Assembly: GCA_965365655.1 (NCBI GenBank) | Contig: CBDUCN010000051.1 | Location: 1-20,892 of the forward strand | Origin: JBFHNV01 sp965365655 | GTDB lineage: Bacteria; Pseudomonadota; Gammaproteobacteria; HK1 | DNA length: 20,892 nt | Direction of reading: 5' to 3' | Position numbers and translations under genes: made by a program | Notes under the pieces: model-generated | What the model was told of the DNA's origin: nothing | Database searches by the model: none | The model's input: only the letters and a program-made list of their open reading frames with translations | Shown here: positions 6,809 to 14,419 of the stretch, piece after piece | Position numbering within the stretch: position 1 is the first letter of the stretch | Layout: the number at the start of each line of letters is the position of its first letter

Positions 6809-7031
6809 GCGTCGTCGTCGGCGCTCGTCGGGTCGATCACGCACGCACAATGGACACGACGAATTGAACAGGGAGCGCGCTGTCGCCTTCGTGTCATGAA
6901 GCGGATCGCCGTGCAAACGCGTCCTTCGGGCGGGACGTCCTCGTGATCGCCGAGCGCCTGATGGTGGATTCCCGCAACGCCGTGATGCCGGGACCGCTCA
7001 GCTTGTCGAAACGCCATTCGCCGACCCGCCG

Positions 7032-8249
7032 ATGAAGATCACCGCCGTCGAGACGCTGCGCCTGGACGAGTTCGCGAACGTGCTGTGGGTGCTGGTGCAC
7101 ACCGACGCGGGACTCAGCGGTCTCGGCGAGACCTTCTTCGGTGCGCGTGCGGCGGAGGCCTTCATCCACGAGAGCGCCGCGCCGCGGCTGATCGGCCAGG
7201 ACCCGCTCGCGATCGAGCGCCTCGCGCGCGAGCTCACGCCGTACGTGGGCTACGCCGGCACCGGCGCCGAGACGCGCGGGCGCTCGGCGGTGGACGTCGC
7301 GCTGTGGGACATCCTGGGCCAGCACGCCGGCGTGCCGCTGTACCAGCTGCTGGGCGGTCTCACCCGCGAGCGGGTGCGGACCTACAACACCTGCGCCGGC
7401 TACCGCTACGTGCGCAGCAACCCGGACTGGAGCACCGACGACTGGGGGCTGGCGCACGACGCGCGCGGCGGCGGCGAGCAGGGGCCGTACGAGGATCTGG
7501 ACGCGTTCCTGCACCGCGCTGACGAGCTCGCGGACAGCCTGCTGTCGCAGGGCATCACCGGCATGAAGATCTGGCCGTTCGACTTCGCCGCGGAGAAGAG
7601 CGACGGGCACTACATCTCGAACGAGGATCTCGAGCGGGCGCTGGAGCCGTTTCGCAAGGTGCGCGCGGCGGTGGGGGCGCGCATGGACATCATGGTCGAG
7701 CTGCACGGGCTGTGGCGCATGCCCGCCGCGCTCACGATCGCGAAGGCGCTGGAACCCTTCGATCCGTTCTGGTTCGAGGACCCGGTGCGCGCCGACAGCA
7801 TCGATGCGTGGCGCGAGTTCGCCGCGGCGACGCGGGTGCCGGTGTGCGGCAGCGAGACCCTGGGCGGTGCCGGCGGCTTCACCGCGCTGCTCGACAGCGG
7901 CGCGGTGAAGATCGTGATGCCGGACATCGTGTGGTGCGGCGGCATCACCGAGGCGCGGCGCATCGCGGCGCTGGCGCAGGCGCGCCACCGCCCGGTCGCG
8001 CCGCACGACTGCACCGGGCCGGTGGCCTTCATGGCGGCGGTTCACCTGTCGCTCGCGCTGCCGGACGTGCTGGTGCAGGAGTCGGTGCGCGCGTTCCACT
8101 CCGGGTGGTATCGGGAGCTGGTCACGACGGTGCCGGAGATCCGCGACGGCTTCATTCACCCGCCGCACGGGCCCGGTCTGGGAACCGCGCTGCTGCCGGG
8201 GCTGCGCGATCGGCCGGACGCGCACGTCACCTCGTCCGGCAGCCGGTGA
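7032..8249 (+). CDS. Mandelate racemase/muconate lactonizing-family sugar-acid dehydratase
   Basis: The gene encodes 405 aa. It has the N-terminal capping domain (1 to about 120) with 'GLGETFFG' and 'AVDVALWDILG', then the enolase-superfamily barrel. Candidate metal ligands are E223 (MVELHG), E249 (FWFEDP) and E275 (CGSETLGG). K179 (GMKIWPFD) and the H325-D326 pair (APHDCTGP) are candidate acid/base groups. Members of this class dehydrate aldonic acids such as galactonate or gluconate to 2-keto-3-deoxy acids. The aldolase gene overlaps its stop codon by 4 nt and a 2-keto-3-deoxy-acid kinase follows, which fits this role strongly. No good Shine-Dalgarno sequence precedes ATG 7032, so the start is slightly uncertain, though MKITAVETL is a typical family start. 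Confidence 0.85.
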   Translation: MKITAVETLRLDEFANVLWVLVHTDAGLSGLGETFFGARAAEAFIHESAAPRLIGQDPLAIERLARELTPYVGYAGTGAETRGRSAVDVALWDILGQHAGVPLYQLLGGLTRERVRTYNTCAGYRYVRSNPDWSTDDWGLAHDARGGGEQGPYEDLDAFLHRADELADSLLSQGITGMKIWPFDFAAEKSDGHYISNEDLERALEPFRKVRAAVGARMDIMVELHGLWRMPAALTIAKALEPFDPFWFEDPVRADSIDAWREFAAATRVPVCGSETLGGAGGFTALLDSGAVKIVMPDIVWCGGITEARRIAALAQARHRPVAPHDCTGPVAFMAAVHLSLALPDVLVQESVRAFHSGWYRELVTTVPEIRDGFIHPPHGPGLGTALLPGLRDRPDAHVTSSGSR

Positions 8250-8884
8250 GCGCGCACGCGCTGGACGCGCTCGTCCGCCACGGCGTGGTGCCGGTGGTGC
8301 GCACGCCCGACGCGGTGCTGGCGCGCCGCGCGGTCGACTGGCTGCGCGACACGGGGATCGCGACCTTCGAGATCACGCTGACCATCCCGGACGCGCTCGC
8401 GCTGGTGCGCGAGCTCGCGCCGGATCCGGCGCTGCACGTGGGCGTGGGCACGGTGCTGGACGCCGCGCAGGCCGCCGCGTGCGTGGACGCCGGCGCGCGC
8501 TACGTGGTGTCGCCGGCGGTGCTGCCGGACGTCGTCGCGCCGTGCCGGGAGGCGGGCGTGCCGTGCCTGCTCGGTGCGGCGACGCCGACCGAGGTGCTCG
8601 CCGCGGCGCGCGCCGGCTGCGACGCGGTGAAGGTGTTCCCGGTGAGCAGCCTCGGCGGCGCGGCCCACGTGAAGGCGCTGAAGGCGGTGTTCCCGGACGT
8701 CGCGCTGGTGCCCACCGGCGGCATCGACGTCGCGGAGATCGCGCGCTACCTGCGCGCCGGCGCCGCGTTCGTCGGCGTCGGAGGGCGGCTGGTGGACGTG
8801 GCTGCGCTGCAGCGCGGCGATCGCGCCGCGCTCGTCGCGAGCGCGCGCGAGGCGCTCGCGCAGGTCGCGTCGGCGCGGGACTGA
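8246..8884 (+). CDS. eda: KDPG/KDPGal-type aldolase
   Basis: The gene encodes 212 aa, starting at GTG 8246, which overlaps the dehydratase stop (GTGA), so translation is probably coupled. It is a class I aldolase with the expected residues: R19 (VPVVRTPDA), E42 (TFEITLTIPDA), HVGVGTV (64-70), the Schiff-base lysine K129 (DAVKVFPVSSLGG) and PTGGI (156-160). It cleaves 2-keto-3-deoxy-6-phospho-gluconate or -galactonate to pyruvate and glyceraldehyde-3-phosphate. Placement between a sugar-acid dehydratase and a 2-keto-3-deoxy-acid kinase is the classical De Ley-Doudoroff/Entner-Doudoroff lower-pathway arrangement. Confidence 0.88.
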   Translation: MSAHALDALVRHGVVPVVRTPDAVLARRAVDWLRDTGIATFEITLTIPDALALVRELAPDPALHVGVGTVLDAAQAAACVDAGARYVVSPAVLPDVVAPCREAGVPCLLGAATPTEVLAAARAGCDAVKVFPVSSLGGAAHVKALKAVFPDVALVPTGGIDVAEIARYLRAGAAFVGVGGRLVDVAALQRGDRAALVASAREALAQVASARD

Positions 8885-9090
8885 TGCCGGATCGTGCACG
8901 CGCCGCCGCGCGGCGGCCGTCGATCGGGCGCCGGTTCCTGTCCCGCATCGCCGGCGGCGCGCGGGCGACGTCCGGACCGTGGCCGTGCGCGGCGGGCCGC
9001 CTGCTTCCTGCTCGCGGGACGGGCCGCGAGCCGGTGACGTCCGTCGCGTGCCGGCGGGTGACGGGCCGTCGGCAGGCAGGCGCGCGGTGA
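8884..9090 (+). CDS. Doubtful small ORF (68 aa) bridging the aldolase and kinase genes
   Basis: An ATG overlaps the aldolase stop (TGATG at 8882-8886), and the frame ends in TGA at 9088-9090, overlapping the GTG start of the kinase (GTGA). It therefore fills the gap exactly with coupled junctions at both ends. The product would be strongly Arg- and Ala-rich (MPDRARAAARRPS...), which is typical of chance frames in GC-rich DNA, and I recognise no domain. It may be only a translated bridge that couples kinase translation to the aldolase. Confidence 0.25.
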   Translation: MPDRARAAARRPSIGRRFLSRIAGGARATSGPWPCAAGRLLPARGTGREPVTSVACRRVTGRRQAGAR

Positions 9091-10010
9091 GCCGCCGGAT
9101 CCTGTGCCTGGGCGAGGCGCTGGTCGAGTTCAACGAGAGCGAGCCGGGCCTGTTCCGGCAGGGGTTCGGCGGCGACACGTCGAACTGCGCGATCGCCGCC
9201 GCGCGCCAGGGCGCGGACGTGGGCTACCTGAGCGCCGTCGGCGCCGACGTGTTCGGCGATCGCCTGCTCGCGCTGTGGCGCAGCGAACGCGTGGACACGC
9301 GGCACGTGCGCCGCAGCGACGCGCACGCCACCGGCCACTACTTCGTCACCCATCGCGACGGCGGCCACGAGTTCACGTATCACCGCGCCGGATCCGCGGC
9401 CAGCCGGATGGCGCCCGGCGACCTGCCGGCGGACGCGTTCGACGGCGTGGCCGTGCTGCACGCGTCCGCGATCAGCCAGGCGATCAGCGCGAGCGCGCGC
9501 GACACGGTGACGGCCGCGATGCGCGCCGCGCGCGCCGGCGGCGCGCTGGTGAGCTACGACACCAATCTGCGCGTCAAGCTGTGGCCGCTGGACGAGGCAC
9601 GCCCGGTGATACACGCGGCCGTGACGGCCGCGGACATCGTGCTGCCGGGCCTGGACGACGCGACACTGCTCACCGGCCTGAGCGCGCCGCGGGACATTGC
9701 CGGCTTCTACCGCGCGCTGGGCCCGCGCATCGTCGCGCTGTCGCTGGGCGCGGACGGCGTGCTGGTCTCGGCGGACGAACGGGTGGAGCACATCCCGGGA
9801 CACGCGGTCGAGGCCGTGGACGCGACCGGCGCGGGCGACGTGTTCGACGGCGCGTTCCTCGCGCGCCTGGTGGAGGGCGCCGATCCGTTCACCGCGGCGC
9901 GCCACGCGAACGCCGCGGCCGCGCTCGCGACCACCGGCTACGGGGCGGTGACGCCCATTCCCGACCGGGCGCGTACGGAGGCGTTCCTCGCCGCGCACGG
10001 ACACGGATGA
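9087..10010 (+). CDS. kdgK: 2-keto-3-deoxy-sugar-acid kinase (PfkB/ribokinase family)
   Basis: I place the start at GTG 9087 (SRRILCLGEALVEF), giving 307 aa; an ATG frame from 8979 only adds a non-homologous Arg-rich leader. The PfkB fold is clear: GGDTSNCAIAAARQG near residue 27, 'LSAVGADVFGD', 'SYDTNLRVKLWPLDEA' in the middle, and the catalytic anion-hole motif DATGAGDVFDGAF near residues 247-259. The NLR-x-KLW segment and the family context point to 2-keto-3-deoxygluconate/galactonate as substrate, ATP being the phosphate donor. Its product would be the substrate of the aldolase encoded just upstream. Confidence 0.85.
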   Translation: MSRRILCLGEALVEFNESEPGLFRQGFGGDTSNCAIAAARQGADVGYLSAVGADVFGDRLLALWRSERVDTRHVRRSDAHATGHYFVTHRDGGHEFTYHRAGSAASRMAPGDLPADAFDGVAVLHASAISQAISASARDTVTAAMRAARAGGALVSYDTNLRVKLWPLDEARPVIHAAVTAADIVLPGLDDATLLTGLSAPRDIAGFYRALGPRIVALSLGADGVLVSADERVEHIPGHAVEAVDATGAGDVFDGAFLARLVEGADPFTAARHANAAAALATTGYGAVTPIPDRARTEAFLAAHGHG

Positions 10011-10059
10011 TTACTTGCGCGCCGTCGCGTCGTCACGTGCGCGGACCGCGCGGGCAGGG

Positions 10060-10065
10060 CATACT
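10060..10065 (+). promoter_or_regulatory. Possible -10 box upstream of the 24-codon ORF
   Basis: CATACT lies 43 nt before the ATG at 10103. No recognisable -35 hexamer sits at 16-18 bp spacing. The ORF could instead be transcribed from the kinase operon, since no terminator separates them. Confidence 0.3.
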
Positions 10066-10088
10066 CGCCGCCTGGCCCACAACGCTCG

Positions 10089-10101
10089 AAGGAGGTGATC
10101 C
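10089..10101 (+). promoter_or_regulatory. Perfect extended Shine-Dalgarno of the 24-codon ORF
   Basis: AAGGAGGTGATCC complements the whole usual 3' tail of 16S rRNA, far beyond the core GGAGG. GGAGG ends 7 nt before the ATG at 10103. No other gene in this window has so long a match. Confidence 0.75.
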
Positions 10102-10102
10102 A

Positions 10103-10177
10103 ATGTCTAGTGGATCGGTTGTCGCATGTTCCGGTCTCGGTTCCGGCTACGCGGGGAAGAGCAGCCTCGACCTCTAG
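10103..10177 (+). CDS. 24-aa micro-ORF with ideal ribosome binding site
   Basis: The frame runs from ATG 10103 to TAG 10175-10177. The peptide begins MSSGSVVACSGLGSG and ends GKSSLDL; it is small-residue-rich with one Cys and one Tyr and no signal peptide. Its first ten codons mostly end in A or T, unlike every neighbouring gene. The perfect Shine-Dalgarno sequence and the terminator 50 nt after the stop make translation likely. I do not recognise the peptide: it lacks the Glu-x3-Tyr of PqqA and the C-terminus of mycofactocin precursors. Options are a microprotein, a modified-peptide precursor without local maturation genes, or a leader peptide. The next gene is on the other strand, which argues against simple attenuation. 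Confidence 0.5.
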   Translation: MSSGSVVACSGLGSGYAGKSSLDL

Positions 10178-10227
10178 TGCCAGGACCAGGGCGACGAGCC
10201 CAGGGGCTGAGCATCGGCCCATTCACG

Positions 10228-10258
10228 GGAAGGCGGCCAGTGGCCGCCTTCTTCTTTT
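10228..10258 (+). terminator. Rho-independent terminator after the micro-ORF
   Basis: The stem AAGGCGGCC-AGT-GGCCGCCTT (10230-10250), extended by flanking GG/CT, is followed by CTTCTTTT. It ends the plus-strand unit that includes the 24-codon ORF and lies just before the convergent SDR gene stop at 10269. Confidence 0.85.
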
Positions 10259-10268
10259 GCGGGGCCGC

Positions 10269-11030
10269 TCACAGGGCGGTCTGCCCTCCGTCGACGAACA
10301 CGCACGTTCCGGTCATGAACGAGGCCTCGTCCGAGGCCACGAACAGGATCGCGTTGGCGACCTCGCGCGGGGTGCCGGGGCGATCCATCATCGTGTCGGC
10401 GCCGAAGACCTTGCGGTACTCGTCGTGGGTCTGGCCCAGCTCGCCGGCGCGCCGCTCGTGGAAGTCGGTGAAGATCGGGCCCGGCCCCACTGCCATCACG
10501 CGCACGCCGTCGGCGGCGTGGTCCCGGGCCATGCTGCGGGTGAGGCCCAGGATCGCGGCCTTGGTGGTGTCGTACTGCACGCACTTTGGCCCCGCGACCA
10601 GCGAGCGCACCGACGCGAGGTTCACGACCACGCCGCCGCCGCTATCGCGCATCGCGGCGATCGCCGCCTTCGCGCAGAACGCGAAGCCCTTGAGGTTCAC
10701 CCCGAGCACCCGGTCCCAGCTCTCGGCGCTGGCCTCGGTGACGTCCACGTAGTTGCGCACGGCGGCGTTGTTCACGAGCACGTCGATGCGCCCGTAGCGC
10801 GCGACGGTCTCGCCGACCAGCCGCGCGGCCTCGTCCTCGTGCGACACGTCGACCCGCGTGAAGAACGCGTCCTGCGTCGCGAGATCCCGCTCCAGGGCCT
10901 CGCCCTTCGCCGCGTCGGTGTCGCAGAAGCACACCTTCGCGCCCTCCTCGAGGAAGCGGCGCACCGTCGCCGCCCCGATGCCGCCCGCGCCGCCGGTCAC
11001 CGCCGCGACCTTGCCGTCCATCCGTCCCAT
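10269..11030 (-). CDS. Classical short-chain dehydrogenase/reductase
   Basis: The gene encodes 253 aa, with ATG at 11028-11030 and GGAGG 5 nt upstream. The Rossmann motif TGGAGGIG lies at 12-19, NNAA at 87-90, and the catalytic set is S140, Y153 and K157 (QYDTTKAAILG). Asp37 at the end of the second strand (VCFCDTD) suggests NAD(H). 'CVFVDGGQTAL' is the usual family C-terminus. Proteins of this type oxidise sugars or secondary alcohols; galactose, fucose or rhamnose 1-dehydrogenases belong here. With the lactonase three genes upstream it could supply an aldonolactone. Exact substrate is unknown. Confidence 0.85.
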   Translation of the reverse strand: MGRMDGKVAAVTGGAGGIGAATVRRFLEEGAKVCFCDTDAAKGEALERDLATQDAFFTRVDVSHEDEAARLVGETVARYGRIDVLVNNAAVRNYVDVTEASAESWDRVLGVNLKGFAFCAKAAIAAMRDSGGGVVVNLASVRSLVAGPKCVQYDTTKAAILGLTRSMARDHAADGVRVMAVGPGPIFTDFHERRAGELGQTHDEYRKVFGADTMMDRPGTPREVANAILFVASDEASFMTGTCVFVDGGQTAL

Positions 11031-11095
11031 GTCGTCCTCCCGAGATCAAACGGGCTGACGCCCGCTTCTTTCATATTGTTCACGACGCGAGCGCG

Positions 11096-11129
11096 GCAGC
11101 GCCCGCGCTGCGCGAATCGCGTGATTCGC
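11096..11129. other. Two adjacent hairpins between the MDR and SDR genes
   Basis: GCAGCG-CCCG-CGCTGC (11096-11111) abuts GCGAATC-GCGT-GATTCGC (11112-11129) in the 115-bp gap between the MDR stop and the SDR start. No U-tract follows. They could attenuate read-through or act as a 3' mRNA barrier. The AT-richer stretch at 11072-11082 between them and the SDR start may hold a promoter. Confidence 0.35.
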
Positions 11130-11145
11130 CACCCTCTTTCCGCTT

Positions 11146-12156
11146 CTACACCTTGACGAGCTGCTTGCCCTCGTTGCGGCTGGTGAGCAGGCGGATGAAC
11201 GCCTCCGGCGTGCGTTCCAGGCCGTCGGCGATGTCGAAGCGCTGGCGGATGCGGCCCTCGCGTACCCAGCGCGCGAGCCGGGCGCGGGCCTCGTCGTAGC
11301 GGTCCGCGTAGTCGAGCACCAGGAAGCCCTGGATGCGCGCGCGCGCGACCAGCACCTGGCGCCAGTAGCGCTCGCCGATGTCCGGCTCGCCGAACTTCCC
11401 CGCGAGGCTCACCGTGCCGCAGATCGTGATGCGGGCGTGGGTCGCGAGATTGCCCAGCACGGCGTCGAGGATCGGCCCCGCGGTGTTGTCGAAGTAGACG
11501 TCGATTCCGCCGGGGCATGCGCGCTTCAGCGCGCCGGCGAGGTCGTCGGTGTCGCGGTACGCGATGCCGTCGTCGAAGCCGAGCTCGCGGCACGCGGCCA
11601 CCTTCTGCGCACTGCTGGCCACCGCGATCGCGCGCCCGCCGGCGATCTTCGTGAGCTGGCCGACCAGCTGGCCCACGCTGCCCGACGCCGCCGACACCAC
11701 GACCGTGTCGCCGGCGCGCATCGACGCGGCCTCGAGCAGCCCGAAGTACGCGGTGATGCCGTTGAGGCCCAGCACGTCCAGCCAGCACTCCGGCGGTGCG
11801 AGCGCGGTGTCCACCCGGCGCAGCTTCGACGGACCCAGCACCGCGTAGTCCTGCCAGCCGAAGTCGAAGTCCGACACCACCAGGTCGCCGGGGGCGTAGC
11901 CGTCCACCTCCGAGCGCACCACCTCGGCGACCGCGCCGCCGATCATCACGTCGCCCGGGCTCACGCCGGCCGCGTAGTTCTTCTGCGGGCTGATGCGCCC
12001 GCGCATGTACGGGGCCACGTCGAGGAAGCGCGACGCGAGCAGCACCTGTCCGGGCGCGGGCTCCGGCACCGGGCTCTCCTCGAGCACCCAGTCCCCGGCC
12101 TCGGGCATGCCTTCGGGATAGCGGGCCAGCTTCCACTGGCGGTTGGTGGTGCGCAT
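11146..12156 (-). CDS. NADP-dependent zinc-independent MDR oxidoreductase (CurA/leukotriene B4 dehydrogenase-like)
   Basis: The gene encodes 336 aa. The family N-terminus MRTTNRQWKLARYPEGMP sets the start at ATG 12154-12156, with AGGAG 9 nt upstream; the longer open frame upstream is a shadow of the lactonase gene. It has a GroES-like domain with 'SRFLDVAPYMRGRIS' (42-56), a Rossmann dinucleotide motif AASGSVG at 156-162, and 'LNGITAYFGLL' before it. No zinc-binding cysteine/histidine set is visible. Relatives reduce the double bond of alpha,beta-unsaturated ketones or aldehydes using NADPH. Its role among sugar-acid genes is unclear; detoxifying reactive enones is one possibility. Confidence 0.85.
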   Translation of the reverse strand: MRTTNRQWKLARYPEGMPEAGDWVLEESPVPEPAPGQVLLASRFLDVAPYMRGRISPQKNYAAGVSPGDVMIGGAVAEVVRSEVDGYAPGDLVVSDFDFGWQDYAVLGPSKLRRVDTALAPPECWLDVLGLNGITAYFGLLEAASMRAGDTVVVSAASGSVGQLVGQLTKIAGGRAIAVASSAQKVAACRELGFDDGIAYRDTDDLAGALKRACPGGIDVYFDNTAGPILDAVLGNLATHARITICGTVSLAGKFGEPDIGERYWRQVLVARARIQGFLVLDYADRYDEARARLARWVREGRIRQRFDIADGLERTPEAFIRLLTSRNEGKQLVKV

Positions 12157-12272
12157 GCGGGCGGGCTCCTGACCCGGGTGTTCACGATGACGATACACGG
12201 CAGCCTTCGCCACACGGGCACGCCCCTGGGGGCGGCGGGGGAGGGTGTGGCGCCGAGCGGTCCGCGATCCGC

Positions 12273-13193
12273 TCAGTTCAGATGGTTCAGCGCGAGCCCC
12301 GGCCGCGGCCACTCGCAGGCCACCAGCCGGCCGGTGGACGACAGCGTCACGTAGGCGGTGCGCAGGTCCTCGCCGCCGAAGCAGATGTTGGTGGTGTACA
12401 GGTCCGGGAACGGCAGGTGCTCGACGCGCGAGCCGTCGGGCGCGATCACGGTGATGCCGCCGTTCATCAGCGTCGCGACGCACACGTTGCCCGCGGAGTC
12501 CACCGCCATGCTGTCGAAGGTCTGGTAGTTCGCCGAGCCCGCGAGCAGCCGCCCGCCGTTCGGCGACGGCCACGGCCGCTTCGCGAGCCGGCCGGGCGCC
12601 TCCACGTCGAAGGCCCACACCCGCGCGGTGGGCGTCTCGGCGACGTACAGGGTCGCGCCGTCCGGTGACAACCCGATGCCGTTCGGCGCGAAGAACGGAA
12701 ATGCCGCGAGCGCGATGTGGCTGCCGTCGGCCTTCGCGTAGAACACCCGTCCGCGGTCCATGTCCAGCGCGCGCACCTTGCCGAGGTCGGTGAACCAGAA
12801 GCCGCCATGGGCGTCGAACACGATGTCGTTGGGCCCCTTCAGCGGCGCGCCGTCGCACTCCGTGTACAGCACCTCGACGGCGCCGGTCGCGAGGTCGATG
12901 CGCTCGATGCGTCCGCCGCCGTAGTCGTCGGCCTGCAGCACGGGCCGCAGTCCCTGCGCGTCCTCGTGCCACTTGAAGCCGCCGTTGTTGCACACGTAGC
13001 ACGCGCCGTCGGGGCCTATCGCGGCGCCGTTCGGTCCGTCCCCGGGCTCGGCGACGACCTCGGTGCGCCCGTCCGCGTGCACGCGGGTCAGCGTGCCGCG
13101 CGCGATCTCCACCAGCAGCACGCTGCCGTCGGGCATCGCGATCGGCCCCTCGGGGAAGCGCAGCCCCTCGGCGAGTGTTCGAAACGCAGTCAT
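12273..13193 (-). CDS. SMP-30/gluconolactonase-family lactonase
   Basis: The gene encodes 306 aa. The start at ATG 13191-13193 (MTAFRTLAEGLRFPEGP) fits the family; the frame open further upstream overlaps the SDR gene. The six-bladed propeller metal site is visible: E15 (RFPEGP), N122 (KGPNDIVFD), N171 (APNGIGLSPDG) and D227 (TFDSMAVD), plus WFTD and YVAET repeats. Such enzymes use a divalent cation to open aldonolactones. It lies 8 nt after the SDR gene at 13202-13918, suggesting co-transcription. It would link a sugar dehydrogenase to the sugar-acid dehydratases in this window. Confidence 0.87.
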   Translation of the reverse strand: MTAFRTLAEGLRFPEGPIAMPDGSVLLVEIARGTLTRVHADGRTEVVAEPGDGPNGAAIGPDGACYVCNNGGFKWHEDAQGLRPVLQADDYGGGRIERIDLATGAVEVLYTECDGAPLKGPNDIVFDAHGGFWFTDLGKVRALDMDRGRVFYAKADGSHIALAAFPFFAPNGIGLSPDGATLYVAETPTARVWAFDVEAPGRLAKRPWPSPNGGRLLAGSANYQTFDSMAVDSAGNVCVATLMNGGITVIAPDGSRVEHLPFPDLYTTNICFGGEDLRTAYVTLSSTGRLVACEWPRPGLALNHLN

Positions 13194-13201
13194 GCCGGCG
13201 C

Positions 13202-13918
13202 TCACATCGGCTGCTCGCGCGGCAGGATCAGCACCCGCGGAATCAGCACGTGGGACGGCTGCTCGAGCGCGAACATCACGCTGCGCGCGACGTCCTCCGG
13301 CTTCAGCGGCTCCTCGATGCCCTGCATCTTCGACGGCGGCTCTGCGAAGTCGCGATGCAGGTCGGTCGCGACCAGCCCCGGCTCCACGCAGGTCACGCGG
13401 ATGCCGCTGCCCACCACCTCGAGGCGCAGCGCCTCGGCCAGCGCCTCCACCGCGTGCTTGGTGCCGGCGTAGGCGCCGATGTTGGGCCGCACCTTCGTGC
13501 CGAGCACGCTCGACGTGTTCACCAGGTGGCCGCTGCCCTGCTGCTTGAAGTGGCGGATCGCGAGGTACATCACGCGGAACGCGACCTCGACGTTGACCCG
13601 CACCATCCGCGACACGCGATCCAGATCGATCGTCTCCGCCGGCCCGTTCTCGACGAGGCCCGCGTTGTTCATGACCACGTCGAGGCGTCCGTGGGTGTCC
13701 AGCGCGCGCTGGAACAGCGCCTCCGGCGCGCCGGGCTCGGTGATGTCGCCGGCCACCGCGACGCAGTCCCCCAGCGCCTTCGCGTTCTCCGCGAGCAGGC
13801 TCGCGCGCTGGCCCGCGATCACCAGCTTCATGCCCGCCGCCGCCATCGCGCGCGCGCTGGCGAGGCCGATGCCGCTGGTCGCGCCGGTGATCAGCGCTAC
13901 TTTTCCGTCCAGACTCAT
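13202..13918 (-). CDS. Short-chain dehydrogenase/reductase
   Basis: The gene encodes 238 aa, with GGGGGAG about 6 nt before ATG 13916-13918. The Rossmann motif TGATSGIG lies at 11-18, NNAG at 84-87, a serine pair at 136-137, and Y150 and K154 (AYAGTKHA). Arg38 after the second strand (AGQR) suggests NADP(H). The sequence ends in 'IPRVLILPREQPM', typical of stand-alone SDRs acting on alcohols or ketones. As the first gene of the minus unit with the lactonase it may be the sugar or polyol dehydrogenase feeding that enzyme, but this is inferred only from position. Confidence 0.83.
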   Translation of the reverse strand: MSLDGKVALITGATSGIGLASARAMAAAGMKLVIAGQRASLLAENAKALGDCVAVAGDITEPGAPEALFQRALDTHGRLDVVMNNAGLVENGPAETIDLDRVSRMVRVNVEVAFRVMYLAIRHFKQQGSGHLVNTSSVLGTKVRPNIGAYAGTKHAVEALAEALRLEVVGSGIRVTCVEPGLVATDLHRDFAEPPSKMQGIEEPLKPEDVARSVMFALEQPSHVLIPRVLILPREQPM

Positions 13919-14419
13919 GCCGTTCTCCCCCGTGACTGGCAGCCGGGGATTCTATAGAGCCGCTCGTCGCCGTGGGGCGCCGGCACGTGATTCCGGCCGC
14001 TGCCCCCTGATGACGACGCCGCGCGGGCGCGCGATCGGCCAGGAGCTTTCGGACGAAGCCGTCCTCGCCGCAGCGCCGGCAGCACCGGGTCTGGAGATCA
14101 TGAACTGCCGCGGCCGTCTTGCATTGCAGCATCGCGGCGCGGGTCCCCGCGCCGCGATGAGCGCGCCGGGCGTGCCGGGCCCGCGATCGGCCGGTCAGCG
14201 TTGCGCCGCATCGCGGCGGTCACGGCTGGCAGCTCGCGCCCCGCGCGCCGCGATCCGCTCCGGCGCGCCGTTGCGGTCCGGGCGCGCGGCGTGCACATTG
14301 AGCCGGGCGCAGTGGCGCGCGGACGGCCGCGCTCACGCGACCTGCGCAGACCGCCGCGCGGCGGCCGCGCCCGGCCGGCTCCGGGACGCACCGCGCCACC
14401 ACCACCAGGAGGTCACGAC
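13919..14419. other. 500-bp gene-free divergent region with a large perfect hairpin
   Basis: Between the minus-strand SDR and the plus-strand cupin I see no credible gene; the open frames here are Arg-rich chance frames. The notable element is a perfect inverted repeat with 14-bp arms, CATCGCGGCGCGGG (14130-14143) and its complement (14146-14159), separated by only TC. No T-run follows on either strand. A related shorter repeat, GCCGC-ATC-GCGGC, lies about 50 bp downstream. Confidence 0.6.
13949..13956 (-). promoter_or_regulatory. Candidate -10 box for the SDR-lactonase unit
   Basis: The minus strand reads TATAGAAT about 30 nt before the SDR start, the only AT-rich octamer in the neighbourhood. 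A matching -35 hexamer is not obvious. Confidence 0.4.

Noticed and set aside
5270..6916. 548-codon open frame on the minus strand opposite the crotonase and RraA genes
   Set aside because: It is antisense to two genes with clear family motifs and good ribosome sites; the product is rich in Arg, His and Ala with no recognisable domain, as expected for a GC-rich shadow frame.
8373..10004. 543-codon minus-strand frame opposite the aldolase and kinase
   Set aside because: Low-complexity Arg/Pro/Ala-rich product antisense to two motif-confirmed enzymes.
10103..10177. 24-codon ORF as a PqqA precursor
   Set aside because: It lacks the Glu-x3-Tyr pair required in PqqA, and no pqqB-E genes are in the window.
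12257..12272. GC-rich near-palindrome after the lactonase gene as a terminator
   Set aside because: Imperfect pairing and no T-run; not distinguishable from background in this composition.
14201..14419. N-terminal extension of the cupin from an ATG at 14201
   Set aside because: The added residues are Arg/Pro-rich and unlike cupins; ATG 14420 has an excellent AGGAGGT ribosome site.
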